Shown piece after piece: positions 8,594 to 17,450 of a stretch of DNA of 46,766 nt. The DNA is taken from NCBI GenBank assembly GCA_019116345.1, contig DXBV01000032.1, forward strand, positions 1 to 46,766, read 5' to 3'. The notes under the pieces are model-generated. The model was not told the DNA's origin. It did not search any database and was given only the letters and a program-made list of their open reading frames with translations. The first letter of the stretch is position 1. Each line of letters opens with the position of its first letter. The position numbers and the translations under genes are program-made. The stretch comes from Candidatus Allofournierella merdipullorum (GTDB lineage Bacteria; Bacillota; Clostridia; Oscillospirales; Ruminococcaceae).

Positions 8594-9523
8594 ATGGGGC
8601 GCACCGTTCTTGTGGGCAGCACCGGCTTTGTGGGGGGGAACCTTCTGGCAAGCCATGCCTTTGACGCGGCCTGCCACTCCACCGATGTGGCCGAGCAGTT
8701 CGGCAAAGACAACGATCTGGTGGTCTATGCCGGGGTACCGGCGGCCATGTATCTGGCCAACCAGGACCCGGAGGCCGACCTTGCAGTGATGCGCGCCGCG
8801 CGGGAGAACCTGCGCCGCCTCGCCCCGAAGCAGGCCGTGCTCATCTCCTCGGTGTGCGTCTATGCCGACAGCCGGGGCAAGACCGAGGCGGACAAGCCCG
8901 AAAGCGCGGCCCTCGCCCCCTACGGGGCCAACCGTCTGCAGCTGGAGCAGTGGGTGCGGGAAGATTTTGAAAATGCCCTCATCGTGCGGCTGCCCGCCCT
9001 CTACGGCAAGGGGCTGAAAAAGAACTTCCTCTACGACCTGCACACCGTCACCCCGGCGCTGCTGCGCCCGGCAAAGTACGAGGAGCTGGCGAAAAAGAGC
9101 GACCTCGTGGCCGCCGCCTACGCCGACGGGGGCAACGGCTTTTACAAGCTCACCGGGGCGGCGGACGCGGCCGCTTTGCGGGCGTGGTTCAAGCAGAACG
9201 ACTGGAACGCCCTTAACTTCACCGACAGCCGCTCGGTCTACCAGTTCTACGACCTGGCGGGCCTGTGGGGCCACATCGAAACCGCCCTTTCCGCCGGCCT
9301 GCGGGTGCTGAACCTGGCCACCCCGCCGGTGAGCGCCGCCGCCGTTTACCGGGCGGTGACGGGGGGCGAGTTTAAAAACGAGCTGCCCGGCGCGCCCTTT
9401 GACTACGATATGCGCACCGAACACGCCGACCTCTTTGGCGGCGCGGGCGGCTACATCTGCACCGAGCAGGAAGAACTGGCGGGCATCCGCCGCTTTATGA
9501 AACACTGGGAGGAACAGGCATGA
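8594..9523 (+). CDS. NAD(P)-dependent epimerase/dehydratase-like protein (extended SDR)
   Basis: A 309-residue Rossmann protein. The nucleotide loop GSTGFVGGN is at residues 8-16 and a typical strand-plus-serine segment (VLISSVCVY) at 82-90. The catalytic Tyr-x3-Lys of the family reads Tyr110-x3-Arg114 (PYGANR), an uncommon substitution that may alter or abolish the classical mechanism. Family members change nucleotide sugars. The start ATG at 8594 has an AGGGG site; an upstream in-frame TTG at 8576 would hide that site and was not chosen. It is the first gene of the long operon and overlaps the next by four bases (ATGA), so a role in making a sugar donor for the two glycosyltransferases downstream is likely but unproven. 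Confidence 0.75.
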   Translation: MGRTVLVGSTGFVGGNLLASHAFDAACHSTDVAEQFGKDNDLVVYAGVPAAMYLANQDPEADLAVMRAARENLRRLAPKQAVLISSVCVYADSRGKTEADKPESAALAPYGANRLQLEQWVREDFENALIVRLPALYGKGLKKNFLYDLHTVTPALLRPAKYEELAKKSDLVAAAYADGGNGFYKLTGAADAAALRAWFKQNDWNALNFTDSRSVYQFYDLAGLWGHIETALSAGLRVLNLATPPVSAAAVYRAVTGGEFKNELPGAPFDYDMRTEHADLFGGAGGYICTEQEELAGIRRFMKHWEEQA

Positions 9524-10302
9524 AACTTTCCGCCTCCAACATCGGCTGGAGCGCCGCCGAAGACGAGCGGGTCTGGCAGCAAATGAAGCAGCTGGGCTAC
9601 ACCGGCCTGGAGATCGCCCCCACCCGCATTTTCCCCGAGCGCCCCTACGACAACCTGCCCGGCGCGGCGCTGTTCGCCGGGGTGATGTGGCAGAAATACG
9701 GTTTTTCCATCCCCAGCATGCAGAGCATCTGGTACGGCCGGACCGGCAGCATCTTTGAGCCGGGCGAGGCCGCGGCCCTGGCGGACTACACCGCCCAGGC
9801 GCTGGAGTTCGCCTACGCCTGCCACTGCAAAAGCCTTGTGTTCGGCTGCCCCCGCAACCGCGCTATCCCCGAAGGCCACACCGCCGCCGAGGCGGACGGC
9901 TTCTTCGAGCAGCTGGCCTATCTTGCCCAGCGCCGGGGCGCGGTGATCGCGCTGGAGGCCAATCCCCCGATGTACAACACCAATTTCCTCAACACCCACA
10001 AAGAGGTGTTTGCCCTGGCCAAGCGTCTGGACCGGCCGGGCCTTGCGGTCAATCTGGACGTGGGGGCCATGGTGGCAAACGGCGAGACGGCGGCGGACGT
10101 GGCCGCCCATCTCCACCGGGTGAGCCATGTGCACATCAGCGAGCCGGGCCTTGCCCCCATCCAGCCGCGCCCCCTGCACCGGGAACTGGCGCTGCTGCTG
10201 AAAGGCGTGGGCTACCAGGGCTTTGTGTCTCTGGAGATGAAGGCCGCGGGCCAAGAGGATCTGACCCGCAGCCTGGAGTATGTGGCGGAGGTGTTCGGTT
10301 AA
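9520..10302 (+). CDS. Sugar phosphate isomerase/epimerase-like TIM-barrel protein
   Basis: This 260-residue protein belongs to the AP-endonuclease-2-like xylose-isomerase superfamily. It opens with LSASNIGWSAAEDE (strand 1) and has GYTGLEIAPTRIF (strand 2). The metal-site segments are IALEANPP (Glu near 146), NLDVGAMV (Asp near 182), HVHISEPG (His near 207) and VSLEMKA (Glu near 243). These match the usual Glu-Asp-His-Glu metal ligands, so it probably is an active metal-dependent isomerase or epimerase of a sugar or cyclitol. Its ATG overlaps the preceding stop by four bases. The context suggests supply of an unusual sugar to the glycosyltransferases that follow; the substrate is unknown. Confidence 0.8.
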   Translation: MKLSASNIGWSAAEDERVWQQMKQLGYTGLEIAPTRIFPERPYDNLPGAALFAGVMWQKYGFSIPSMQSIWYGRTGSIFEPGEAAALADYTAQALEFAYACHCKSLVFGCPRNRAIPEGHTAAEADGFFEQLAYLAQRRGAVIALEANPPMYNTNFLNTHKEVFALAKRLDRPGLAVNLDVGAMVANGETAADVAAHLHRVSHVHISEPGLAPIQPRPLHRELALLLKGVGYQGFVSLEMKAAGQEDLTRSLEYVAEVFG

Positions 10303-10305
10303 ACC

Positions 10306-11103
10306 ATGGAAGAGCGCAAAAACATCCCCGGCGTGCCGGACTATACCGTGGAGATGCTGGCGGAAAAGCGCAGTGATTACTGCCTGCTCATCCCCATCAT
10401 CAACGAGGGCGGGCGCATTCTGAAAGAACTGGACCGGGCGAAAGAGGCCGGCGTGTGCGGGCTGGTGGATATCATCCTGTGCGACGGCGGCAGCACCGAC
10501 GGCAGCATGGCCCTTCCGGGCCTTGTGAGCCGGGGGGTGAACTGTCTGCTCACCAAGACCGGCCCCGGCAAGCAGGGCGCACAGCTTCGCATGGGGCTGC
10601 ATTTCGCGCTGGAGCGGGGCTACGAGGGCATTCTGACCATCGACGGCAACAACAAGGACTCCATCGAGAGCGTGCCCCTGTTCATTGAAAAACTGAACGA
10701 GGGCTACGACCTGGTGCAGGGCAGCCGCTTTGTCAAAGGCGGCAAAGCGGTGAACACGCCGCTCTCCCGCTGGCTGGCGGTGCGCTTCATCCACGCGCCG
10801 GTCATCAGTCTGGCGGCCCGCCACTGGTTCACCGACACCACCAACGCCTACCGGGCCTACAGCCGCGCCTATCTGACCCACCCGGCGGTGCAGCCGCTGC
10901 GGGACATCTTCCCCGGCTATGAGCTGCTGGCCTACCTCAGCGTGCGGGCCACCCAGCTGGGCCTCAAGGCCTGCGAGGTACCGGTGGAGCGGGCCTACCC
11001 CAAAAACGAGCCCGCCCCCACCAAGATCAAGGGCTTCAAGGGCAATTCGAACCTTTTAAAAATTCTCTTCGCGGCGCTGGCGGGCAAATACGACCCGGAA
11101 TAA
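10306..11103 (+). CDS. Family 2 glycosyltransferase (dolichol-phosphate-mannose-synthase-like)
   Basis: A soluble GT-A enzyme of 265 residues. The nucleotide-binding segment CDGGSTDGS lies near residues 64-72, a DG metal site (LTIDGNNKDS) near 106-115, and the DPM-type acceptor region DTTNAYRAYSRAYL near 177-190. No membrane helix is visible. It should transfer a sugar from a nucleotide donor to a lipid phosphate or similar acceptor. The start ATG at 10306 is three bases after the previous stop; GGAGG lies 14 bases upstream, rather far. A second GT2 with membrane helices is encoded two genes downstream, so the two may act in sequence on one glycolipid. Confidence 0.82.
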   Translation: MEERKNIPGVPDYTVEMLAEKRSDYCLLIPIINEGGRILKELDRAKEAGVCGLVDIILCDGGSTDGSMALPGLVSRGVNCLLTKTGPGKQGAQLRMGLHFALERGYEGILTIDGNNKDSIESVPLFIEKLNEGYDLVQGSRFVKGGKAVNTPLSRWLAVRFIHAPVISLAARHWFTDTTNAYRAYSRAYLTHPAVQPLRDIFPGYELLAYLSVRATQLGLKACEVPVERAYPKNEPAPTKIKGFKGNSNLLKILFAALAGKYDPE

Positions 11104-11115
11104 GGGAGGCAAGGC

Positions 11116-12246
11116 ATGACCTACGACAAGATCATTCTGGGCGCGGGGCTCTACGGCCTGTACGCCGCGGAGAAGTGCGGCGGGGCTGGCCAGCGGGTGC
11201 TGGTGCTGGAAAAGGACCCCACCCCCTTCCGGAGGGCGACCTATATCAACCAAGCCCGGGTGCACATGGGCTACCACTACCCCCGCAGTTACTCCACGGC
11301 CATCAAAAGCGCCCATTACTTTGAGCGCTTCTGCAAGGACTACGACTTCTGCCTTCTACGGGAGTTCGACCAGGTCTACGCCACCAGCGCCCACTTCTCC
11401 TGGACGAACGCCGGGGAGTTTCGGCGCTTTTGCGCGGCGGCGAACATCCGCTGTGATGACGTGGCTCCCTCGAAATACTTCAACCCCGGCCAGTGCGACG
11501 GAGCCTTCCTCACCACCGAGTACACCTACGACGCGAACATTTTAAAAGAGCACTTTCTGAAGCGCATTTCCGCCATGGACAACGTGACGGTGCTCTATTC
11601 CCACAAGCCCGAGTCCATCGAACAGGCGGGCAGCGTCTGGCGGGTGAAGGCGGGGGACGTGAAGGCCGAAGCGCCGTTCCTGCTCAACGCCACCTACGCC
11701 GGAGTGAACGAAGTCCACGCCATGCTGGGCTTTGAACCTTTTAAAATAAAGTACGAGCTGTGCGAGATCATCCTCTGCACGGTGAACGACAAGCTGAAAG
11801 ACACCGGCATTACGGTGATGGACGGGCCGTTCTTCTCCATCATGCCCTTCGGGCGCACGGGCTACCACAGCCTCACCAGTGTTACCTTCACCCCCCATGT
11901 GACCAGCTACGACAGCCTGCCCAGTTTTGACTGCCAGGCGAAGAGCGAAGGACGCTGCCGCCCGGGGGACCTGTTCAACTGCAACGACTGCCCGGCAAAG
12001 CCTGCCAGCGCCTGGCCCCAGATGAGCCAGCTGGCCCGCAAGTATCTGAAAGAGGAATACGGGTTTGAATACGCTGGCAGTCTGTTCAGCATGAAGCCCA
12101 TTCTGAAGGCCAGCGAGATCGACGACTCCCGCCCCACGGTGGTCCGCCGGTACTCCGACGCGCCGGCCTTTGTGAGCGTGCTTTCCGGCAAGATCAACAC
12201 GGTATACGATTTGGACGAGGTGCTGCAAGATGGCTCAGAACAATAA
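11116..12246 (+). CDS. FAD-dependent oxidoreductase of the polysaccharide-cluster type
   Basis: A 376-residue flavoprotein. The FAD-binding GAGLYG motif lies at residues 9-14, after the first strand. The sequence ATYINQARVHMGYHYPRS (41-58) marks a DAO/UGM-like family often encoded with surface-polysaccharide genes. Its most unusual feature is Cys273-x7-Cys281-x7-Cys289-x2-Cys292, which looks like a metal or redox site. Such enzymes may oxidise or rearrange a nucleotide sugar, but the reaction here is unknown. The ATG at 11116 follows GGGAGG by 6 bases. It overlaps the next gene by 17 bases, which indicates translational coupling. Confidence 0.75.
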   Translation: MTYDKIILGAGLYGLYAAEKCGGAGQRVLVLEKDPTPFRRATYINQARVHMGYHYPRSYSTAIKSAHYFERFCKDYDFCLLREFDQVYATSAHFSWTNAGEFRRFCAAANIRCDDVAPSKYFNPGQCDGAFLTTEYTYDANILKEHFLKRISAMDNVTVLYSHKPESIEQAGSVWRVKAGDVKAEAPFLLNATYAGVNEVHAMLGFEPFKIKYELCEIILCTVNDKLKDTGITVMDGPFFSIMPFGRTGYHSLTSVTFTPHVTSYDSLPSFDCQAKSEGRCRPGDLFNCNDCPAKPASAWPQMSQLARKYLKEEYGFEYAGSLFSMKPILKASEIDDSRPTVVRRYSDAPAFVSVLSGKINTVYDLDEVLQDGSEQ

Positions 12247-13156
12247 CAATAAAGAGAGCAATTTCGTCTCGGCGGTGGTCTGCCTCCACAACGCGGGCGC
12301 GTCGGCGGCAGAGTTCTTCGCCGCGCTGGACGGGGTGCTTGCGGAGCACTTTTCTCACTATGAGCTGATCGCGGTGAACGACGGCTGCACCGACGACACG
12401 GTGCCCGCCTTGAAAAAGTGGGCCGCCGAGCATCTCAAAGCGCCCCTGACGGTGGTGAACATGAGCCTGCGCCAGGGCGTGGAGCGGGCGATGAACGCAG
12501 GCCTGGACGCCGCCATCGGCGACTTCGTGTTCGAGTTCGACCGCCCCGCCATGAACTACGCCCCCGACCTTATCTGGCAGGCTTACCAGAAAGCCCTCAC
12601 CGGCTTCGACGTGGTCAACGTCTGCCCCAGCCGCCAGCGGCCCATGAGCACGGCGTTCTACCGGGTGTTCAACAAGTTCAGTAACAGCCCCTACAAGCTT
12701 TCCACCGACGCCTTCCGGCTGGTGAGCCGCCGGGCCATCAACCGGGTGAAGGCCATCAGCGACGATCTGGCCTACCGCAAGGCGGCCTACGCCGCCAGCG
12801 GCCTTGCCTGCGCCAGCCTCAACTTTGAGGGCGCGGCGGCGAAGGACGACGGCCCCCGCCTGGACAAAGCGGTGGACAGCCTCGCCCTCTACACCGACGC
12901 GGGCTATAAGATGAGCTTGGGCATCAGCCTGGGCATGATGGTGCTCACGCTGCTGGCGCTGATCTACACGGTGGCGGTGTTCTGCCTGGGCCAGCCCATC
13001 GCCGGCTGGACCACCACCATGCTGGTGCTGTCGGCGGGGCTTTCCGGCCTGTTCTTCATCCTCACCATCGCGGTGAAGTATCTGGACCTGCTGGTGCGCC
13101 TCACCTTTAAAAAGCAGAGCTACCTTATTGAGGGCGTGGAGAAGCTGCAAAAATAA
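12230..13156 (+). CDS. Family 2 glycosyltransferase with C-terminal membrane helices
   Basis: A 308-residue GT2 protein. The catalytic domain (15-215) shows AVNDGCTDDT (46-55) and, in place of the usual DxD, FEFDRPAMN (100-108). Two membrane helices close the protein (about 226-252 and 262-286), the layout of GtrB/ArnC-like enzymes that load a sugar onto undecaprenyl phosphate at the inner face of the membrane. The following gene is a GT-C-like membrane protein that could use such a lipid-linked sugar outside. The start ATG at 12230 lies inside the preceding gene. No frame break is seen. The sugar is unknown. Confidence 0.82.
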   Translation: MAQNNNNKESNFVSAVVCLHNAGASAAEFFAALDGVLAEHFSHYELIAVNDGCTDDTVPALKKWAAEHLKAPLTVVNMSLRQGVERAMNAGLDAAIGDFVFEFDRPAMNYAPDLIWQAYQKALTGFDVVNVCPSRQRPMSTAFYRVFNKFSNSPYKLSTDAFRLVSRRAINRVKAISDDLAYRKAAYAASGLACASLNFEGAAAKDDGPRLDKAVDSLALYTDAGYKMSLGISLGMMVLTLLALIYTVAVFCLGQPIAGWTTTMLVLSAGLSGLFFILTIAVKYLDLLVRLTFKKQSYLIEGVEKLQK

Positions 13157-13175
13157 GAAAAAGGACCCGTTTTTC

Positions 13176-14888
13176 ATGAAAGGCTTTTTTCAAAAGGATA
13201 TCTTCAAAAAGGACATGAGCCGCCGCGCCTTCTGGATCGCCGTGGCGCTGGTGGTGCTGGCAAAGCTGGCCGTCAGCCGGTTCCAAATGATCTGGGTCTG
13301 GGTGGACGGCGCGCCCATCGACGACGAACTGATGTTCCGGGCGGCCCAGAGCATCTCCGCCGGCCAGTGGCTGGGGGAGTATGACTGGCTCACCCTCTCA
13401 AAGCATATGTTCTTCGCGGTGTGGCTGGCGCTGTGCAACGCGCTGCACATCCCGTACCTCGCGGCGGGGCAGCTGCTGGCCTGCGGCGGGGCACTGGCCT
13501 CGGCGATGGCTTTCGCTCCGGTGCTGCGGCGGTATAAAAGCCGCTTCCTGGTGTTTGCTCTGTTGGCATTCAGCCCGGCGGTGAGCGCCAGTTTTACCCT
13601 GCGCGTTTACCGGGACAACATTTTCCCCGCCCTGTGCATGTTCTTCTTCGCGGGGCTTTGCGGCTGGGCGCTGCGCTGGCGGGGGGCGCTGGCAAAGGGC
13701 CTGCCCTGGCTGGGCATGTCCGGCCTCGGCCTCGCCCTCGCCTGGCTCACCCGGGAGGACGGCATGTGGCTGCTGCCCTTTGCCGCCGCGGGCAGCCTCA
13801 TCCTGCTCATCACCGCGTTGCGGGCGGCGATGCCCCTCGCGAAAAAACTGGCCCGGTGCGCCGCGCTGGCCATCCCCTTCGCCCTGCTGGCGGCGGGTAT
13901 CCTGACCTTCAGCGCCGTGAACTACGCCCATTACGGCGTGTTCACCGTGAGCGATTTTTCCTCCGGCGGCTTTTCCGCCGCCATGGGCGCCATGACGCGG
14001 GTGGAAGCAGGCCAGTGGCAGCCGCTGGTGAGCGTGAACGCCGAAGCCCGGCAGCTCCTCTATGAAAAGGTGCCCGCGCTGGCCCCTCTGGAGAAATGGC
14101 TGGAGGAGGACGAGGACCTGCAGAACAGCTTCCGCAACCCGGAGCTGGACGACTACCAGTCCGGCAGCTTCTACTGGGCCATCCGCAAGGCGGCCTATTA
14201 TGAAGGCGTTTACGATAACGCTCAAAAGGCCGAGGAGTACTGGCAGGGCGTGGCGGATACGGTCAACGCCCTGTGCGATGCGGGCGAGCTGCCCTCGAAC
14301 GGCCCCAAGCGCACCGGCACCACCCCCCCCATCCGGGCGGAGTATGTGGGCCCGGTGCTGGCGGAGGGCATGCGCAGCCTGTGGTACTCGCTGACCTTCG
14401 GCGGGTGCGAGCCCTATGATGCGGAGAACCTCTCCATCGGCCCCGCCGAGGATCTGGCGGTCTGGGAAAACTACCTTGGCCAGCGCACCAATTCCGCCGC
14501 TCAGGCGGGCACGGCCCTGCCCTATTACAGCCCGCTGCAGCGGCTGGTCTACTTCGGCCTGGAAGCGATTCGGGCCGTCTACGCCGTGGCGCTGCCCGTG
14601 GCCTTCGCCGCAGCGGTGGTGCTGCAGGTGAAGAATGCGGCGGCGCTGCTGGGCGACGCGCGCAAAAAGCGGCCCATCGCCCCCGGACGTGGGATGCTGG
14701 CGCTGCTGCTGGCAGGCCTTTTCGCCATGGCGCTGCTGCGCTGCTTTATGATCGCCTTCGTGGAGGTGTCCAGCTTCAACATCGGCACCTACGCGATGTA
14801 TCTCTCCACCGTGCACCCGCTGCTGATTTTGTTCAGCGCGGCGGGCATCCTCACCCTCTGGAAGGAGAACGTTTCATGGCAGAATTGA
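13176..14888 (+). CDS. Polytopic membrane protein, probable GT-C glycosyltransferase
   Basis: This 570-residue protein has about ten or more hydrophobic helices. The first extracytoplasmic loop carries an acidic pair, Asp49-Asp50 (DGAPIDDELM), in the place where GT-C enzymes (PMT/ArnT type) hold their catalytic acid. A soluble loop of about 150 residues lies between residues 270 and 430. GT-C enzymes take a sugar from a polyprenyl phosphate and attach it to a protein, lipid or polymer outside the membrane. The preceding GT2 would make the donor. The start ATG at 13176 has AAAGGA 10 bases upstream. It overlaps the next gene by 13 bases. The specific family is not recognised. Confidence 0.65.
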   Translation: MKGFFQKDIFKKDMSRRAFWIAVALVVLAKLAVSRFQMIWVWVDGAPIDDELMFRAAQSISAGQWLGEYDWLTLSKHMFFAVWLALCNALHIPYLAAGQLLACGGALASAMAFAPVLRRYKSRFLVFALLAFSPAVSASFTLRVYRDNIFPALCMFFFAGLCGWALRWRGALAKGLPWLGMSGLGLALAWLTREDGMWLLPFAAAGSLILLITALRAAMPLAKKLARCAALAIPFALLAAGILTFSAVNYAHYGVFTVSDFSSGGFSAAMGAMTRVEAGQWQPLVSVNAEARQLLYEKVPALAPLEKWLEEDEDLQNSFRNPELDDYQSGSFYWAIRKAAYYEGVYDNAQKAEEYWQGVADTVNALCDAGELPSNGPKRTGTTPPIRAEYVGPVLAEGMRSLWYSLTFGGCEPYDAENLSIGPAEDLAVWENYLGQRTNSAAQAGTALPYYSPLQRLVYFGLEAIRAVYAVALPVAFAAAVVLQVKNAAALLGDARKKRPIAPGRGMLALLLAGLFAMALLRCFMIAFVEVSSFNIGTYAMYLSTVHPLLILFSAAGILTLWKENVSWQN

Positions 14889-16090
14889 TCGTGGTGGGCG
14901 CGGGCGCCGCCGGGTTGATGGCGGCGGGCGCGGCCTGCCGTCTGGGCCACCGGGTCACGGTTCTGGAACACAGCGAGATGCCCGGCAAAAAGATCCTTGT
15001 CACCGGCAAGGGACGGTGCAACGTCACCAACGAGTGCGACGAGAACACCTTTTTGCAGAACGTGCGCACCAACCCCCGGTTTTTGTTCTCCTCCATCCAC
15101 GCCTTCCCGCCCTCGGCCACCATGGAGCTGTTCGAGGAGCTGGGCGTGCCCCTCAAGACCGAGCGGGGCCGCCGGGTGTTCCCGGTGAGTGACCGGGCCG
15201 AGGACATCCGCGCCGCGCTGCTGCGGTACGCTGCTGACGCAAACATCGTGATGGACGGGGCAAAGAGCCTTGTGCTGGAAGAGGGACGCTGCGCGGGCGT
15301 GGTCACCAAGGGCGGCCGCCGCCTTTTGGCCGACGGCGTGCTGGTGGCCACCGGCGGCGTGTCCTACCCCGGCACCGGCTCCACCGGCGACGGCTACAAA
15401 CTGGCAAAACAGGCGGGCCACTCCATCGTGGAGCCGGTGCCCAGCCTGTGCAGCCTGGTCAGCCCGGACCCCGCCTGCAAAAAGATGATGGGCCTTTCGC
15501 TGCGCAACGTCACCCTGACCCTGCTGCGGGACGACAAGCCCGTGTTCAGCGAGCTGGGGGAGATGCTGTTCACCCACTTCGGCATCTCCGGGCCGCTGAC
15601 CCTCTCCGCCTCCAGCTACATCCGGGAGATGGAAAAGCACCGCTGGACGGCGGAAATTGACCTGAAGCCCGCCCTGGACGAGGACCAGCTCTATGCCCGG
15701 GTGGGCCGGGACTTCCAGCTGCTGGGGGCCAAGAGCGCCCAGGGCGCGCTGGCAAAGCTGCTGCCTGCCAGCATGCAGCCGGTGATGGTGGAGCGCTGGG
15801 GCGTGGACCCGGCGCTGAAAGCCAGCCAGATCGACAAGGAGAGCCGCCGCCGGCTGGTCAAGCTGATGAAGCACTGGACGGTGCCCGTCGCCGCCCGGGG
15901 CGACCTGGCCCACGCGGTCATCACCAGCGGCGGGGTGAACGTGAAGGAAGTGGACCCCCGCACCATGGCCTCCAAACTCTGCCCCGGCCTTTATTTCGCC
16001 GGGGAAGTGCTGGACGTGGACGCCTACACCGGGGGCTATAACCTGCAAATCGCCTTCTGCACCGCCCAGGCGGCGGCGCGGGCTTTTTGA
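14876..16090 (+). CDS. HI0933/YhiN-type NAD(P)/FAD-dependent oxidoreductase
   Basis: A 404-residue flavoprotein of the HI0933-like (BaiN/YhiN) family. The N-terminal GAGAAGLMAA FAD loop is at residues 8-17, and the family signature GKKILVTGKGRCNVTNE lies at about 35-51. A GGVSYPGTGSTGDG segment (about 159-172) and a C-terminal GEVLDVDAYTGGYNLQ, which contacts FAD, are also typical. The length fits the family. The physiological substrate of most members is unknown. The ATG at 14876 has AAGGAG 8 bases upstream and lies inside the end of the membrane-protein gene. In many Clostridia this gene directly precedes cmk, as here, so the conserved housekeeping part of the operon probably begins at this gene. 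Confidence 0.9.
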   Translation: MAELIVVGAGAAGLMAAGAACRLGHRVTVLEHSEMPGKKILVTGKGRCNVTNECDENTFLQNVRTNPRFLFSSIHAFPPSATMELFEELGVPLKTERGRRVFPVSDRAEDIRAALLRYAADANIVMDGAKSLVLEEGRCAGVVTKGGRRLLADGVLVATGGVSYPGTGSTGDGYKLAKQAGHSIVEPVPSLCSLVSPDPACKKMMGLSLRNVTLTLLRDDKPVFSELGEMLFTHFGISGPLTLSASSYIREMEKHRWTAEIDLKPALDEDQLYARVGRDFQLLGAKSAQGALAKLLPASMQPVMVERWGVDPALKASQIDKESRRRLVKLMKHWTVPVAARGDLAHAVITSGGVNVKEVDPRTMASKLCPGLYFAGEVLDVDAYTGGYNLQIAFCTAQAAARAF

Positions 16091-16120
16091 AAGAATCACA
16101 CAACAAGGAGCATCGGAACA

Positions 16121-16789
16121 ATGATCTCTGTGGCCATCGACGGCCCCTCCGGGGCCGGTAAATCCAGCCTGGCGAAGCGACTCGCCAAGGAGCTGGGCTA
16201 TCTCTATGTGGACACCGGCGCCATGTACCGGGCCATCGGCCTGTACGCAAAGCGGGCCGGGGCGGACACCAAAAACGCCGCCGCCGTGGAGGCGCTGCTG
16301 CCCCGGGTCCGGGTGGAGCTGAAATATGTGGACGGCGCCCAGCGGGTGCTGCTGTGCGGCGAGGACGTGAGCGAGGCCATCCGCGCCGAGGAGATCGGCA
16401 TGGCGGCCAGCGATGTGTCCGCCCATCCGGCGGTGCGGCGGTTCTTGCTGGACACCCAGCGGAACATGGCCCTCACCCATGACCTGCTCATGGACGGGCG
16501 GGACATCGGCACCGTCATCCTGCCGAACGCCACCGTCAAAATTTTCCTCACCGCCTCCCCCGAAGCGCGGGCCAAGCGCCGGATGCTGGAACTGCGGCAG
16601 AAGGGTCAGCCGGCGGAGTACGAAACGGTGCTGGAGGACATCCGCCAGCGTGACTGGCAGGACACCCACCGGGAGACAGCGCCCTTGAAGCAGGCGGAGG
16701 ACGCGGTGCTGGTGGACACCAGCGAGCTGGATTTTGAAGAGAGCTTCCAGGCTCTCAAAAAACTCATCCTCGAGCGGGTGGAAAAATAA
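16121..16789 (+). CDS. cmk: Cytidylate kinase
   Basis: Cmk phosphorylates CMP and dCMP with ATP to feed CTP and dCTP synthesis. The 222-residue protein has the P-loop GPSGAGKSS (8-16), the CMP-site segment YVDTGAMYRA (28-37), the DGRDIGTV motif (about 125-132) and the lid region ASPEARAKRR. Length and motif order match bacterial Cmk. The start ATG at 16121 follows AAGGAG by 10 bases. It is followed by plsC and ispH-rpsA, the usual clostridial arrangement. Confidence 0.96.
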   Translation: MISVAIDGPSGAGKSSLAKRLAKELGYLYVDTGAMYRAIGLYAKRAGADTKNAAAVEALLPRVRVELKYVDGAQRVLLCGEDVSEAIRAEEIGMAASDVSAHPAVRRFLLDTQRNMALTHDLLMDGRDIGTVILPNATVKIFLTASPEARAKRRMLELRQKGQPAEYETVLEDIRQRDWQDTHRETAPLKQAEDAVLVDTSELDFEESFQALKKLILERVEK

Positions 16790-16822
16790 AAACAGGCGCG
16801 CCGCGCCGAAATGAGGTAGGCA

Positions 16823-17440
16823 ATGTTTTACGCGATCATTGTGCCCCTTGCGTGGGTCATCTGGCATCTGGGCTTCGCCATCAAGGTGGTGGGCCGGGAA
16901 AATCTGCCCAAAGACGGCCGGGGCTTCGTGCTGGCCCCCAACCACCTGTCCGCCATCGACCCGGTGTTCGTGGTGCTGGCCCGCTTCTGGGGCAAAAAGA
17001 TGCTGGTGATGGCCAAAGACGAGGTCATGCATGTGAATCCCTTCTTCACCTGGTTCTTCCGCCAGGTGGGGGTGTTCGGCGTGAGCCGCGGCCGGGGCGA
17101 CACCACCGCCGTGGAGAACGCCATCGAAAAGGTGCGGGACGGTCAGGGCCTGCTCATCTTCCCCGAAGGCACCCGGTCCAAGACCGGCGAGCCGGGCAAG
17201 CTGAAGAGCGGCGCCTTCGTCATTGCCAGCACCGCAGGAGTGGACATGATCCCCTGCCGCATCATCTACCGCCACGGCCGCATGCGCCTGTTCAGCCGGG
17301 TGCGGGTGTGCTTCGGCGAGCCCATCCCCGCCGAGACGCTGTATCTGGGCGAGCAGAAGAGCGCCGCCAAGCTGCGGGAGAACAAGCAGCTGCTGCTGGA
17401 CGCCTGGCAGAAACTCTACGACGAGAACCGCTTTGAGTGA
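16823..17440 (+). CDS. plsC: 1-acyl-sn-glycerol-3-phosphate acyltransferase
   Basis: PlsC adds the second acyl chain to lysophosphatidate at the inner face of the membrane, giving phosphatidic acid. The catalytic NHLSAIDP motif (His41-x4-Asp46) and the glycerol-phosphate-binding FPEGTRSK (113-120) are both intact. An N-terminal hydrophobic stretch (1-20) anchors it. At 205 residues it is a short, common form. The ATG at 16823 follows GAGGT. Its position between cmk and ispH-rpsA is widely conserved in Clostridia. The stop at 17440 is 10 bases before the ispH start. Confidence 0.95.
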   Translation: MFYAIIVPLAWVIWHLGFAIKVVGRENLPKDGRGFVLAPNHLSAIDPVFVVLARFWGKKMLVMAKDEVMHVNPFFTWFFRQVGVFGVSRGRGDTTAVENAIEKVRDGQGLLIFPEGTRSKTGEPGKLKSGAFVIASTAGVDMIPCRIIYRHGRMRLFSRVRVCFGEPIPAETLYLGEQKSAAKLRENKQLLLDAWQKLYDENRFE

Positions 17441-17450
17441 GGAGAGCGCC

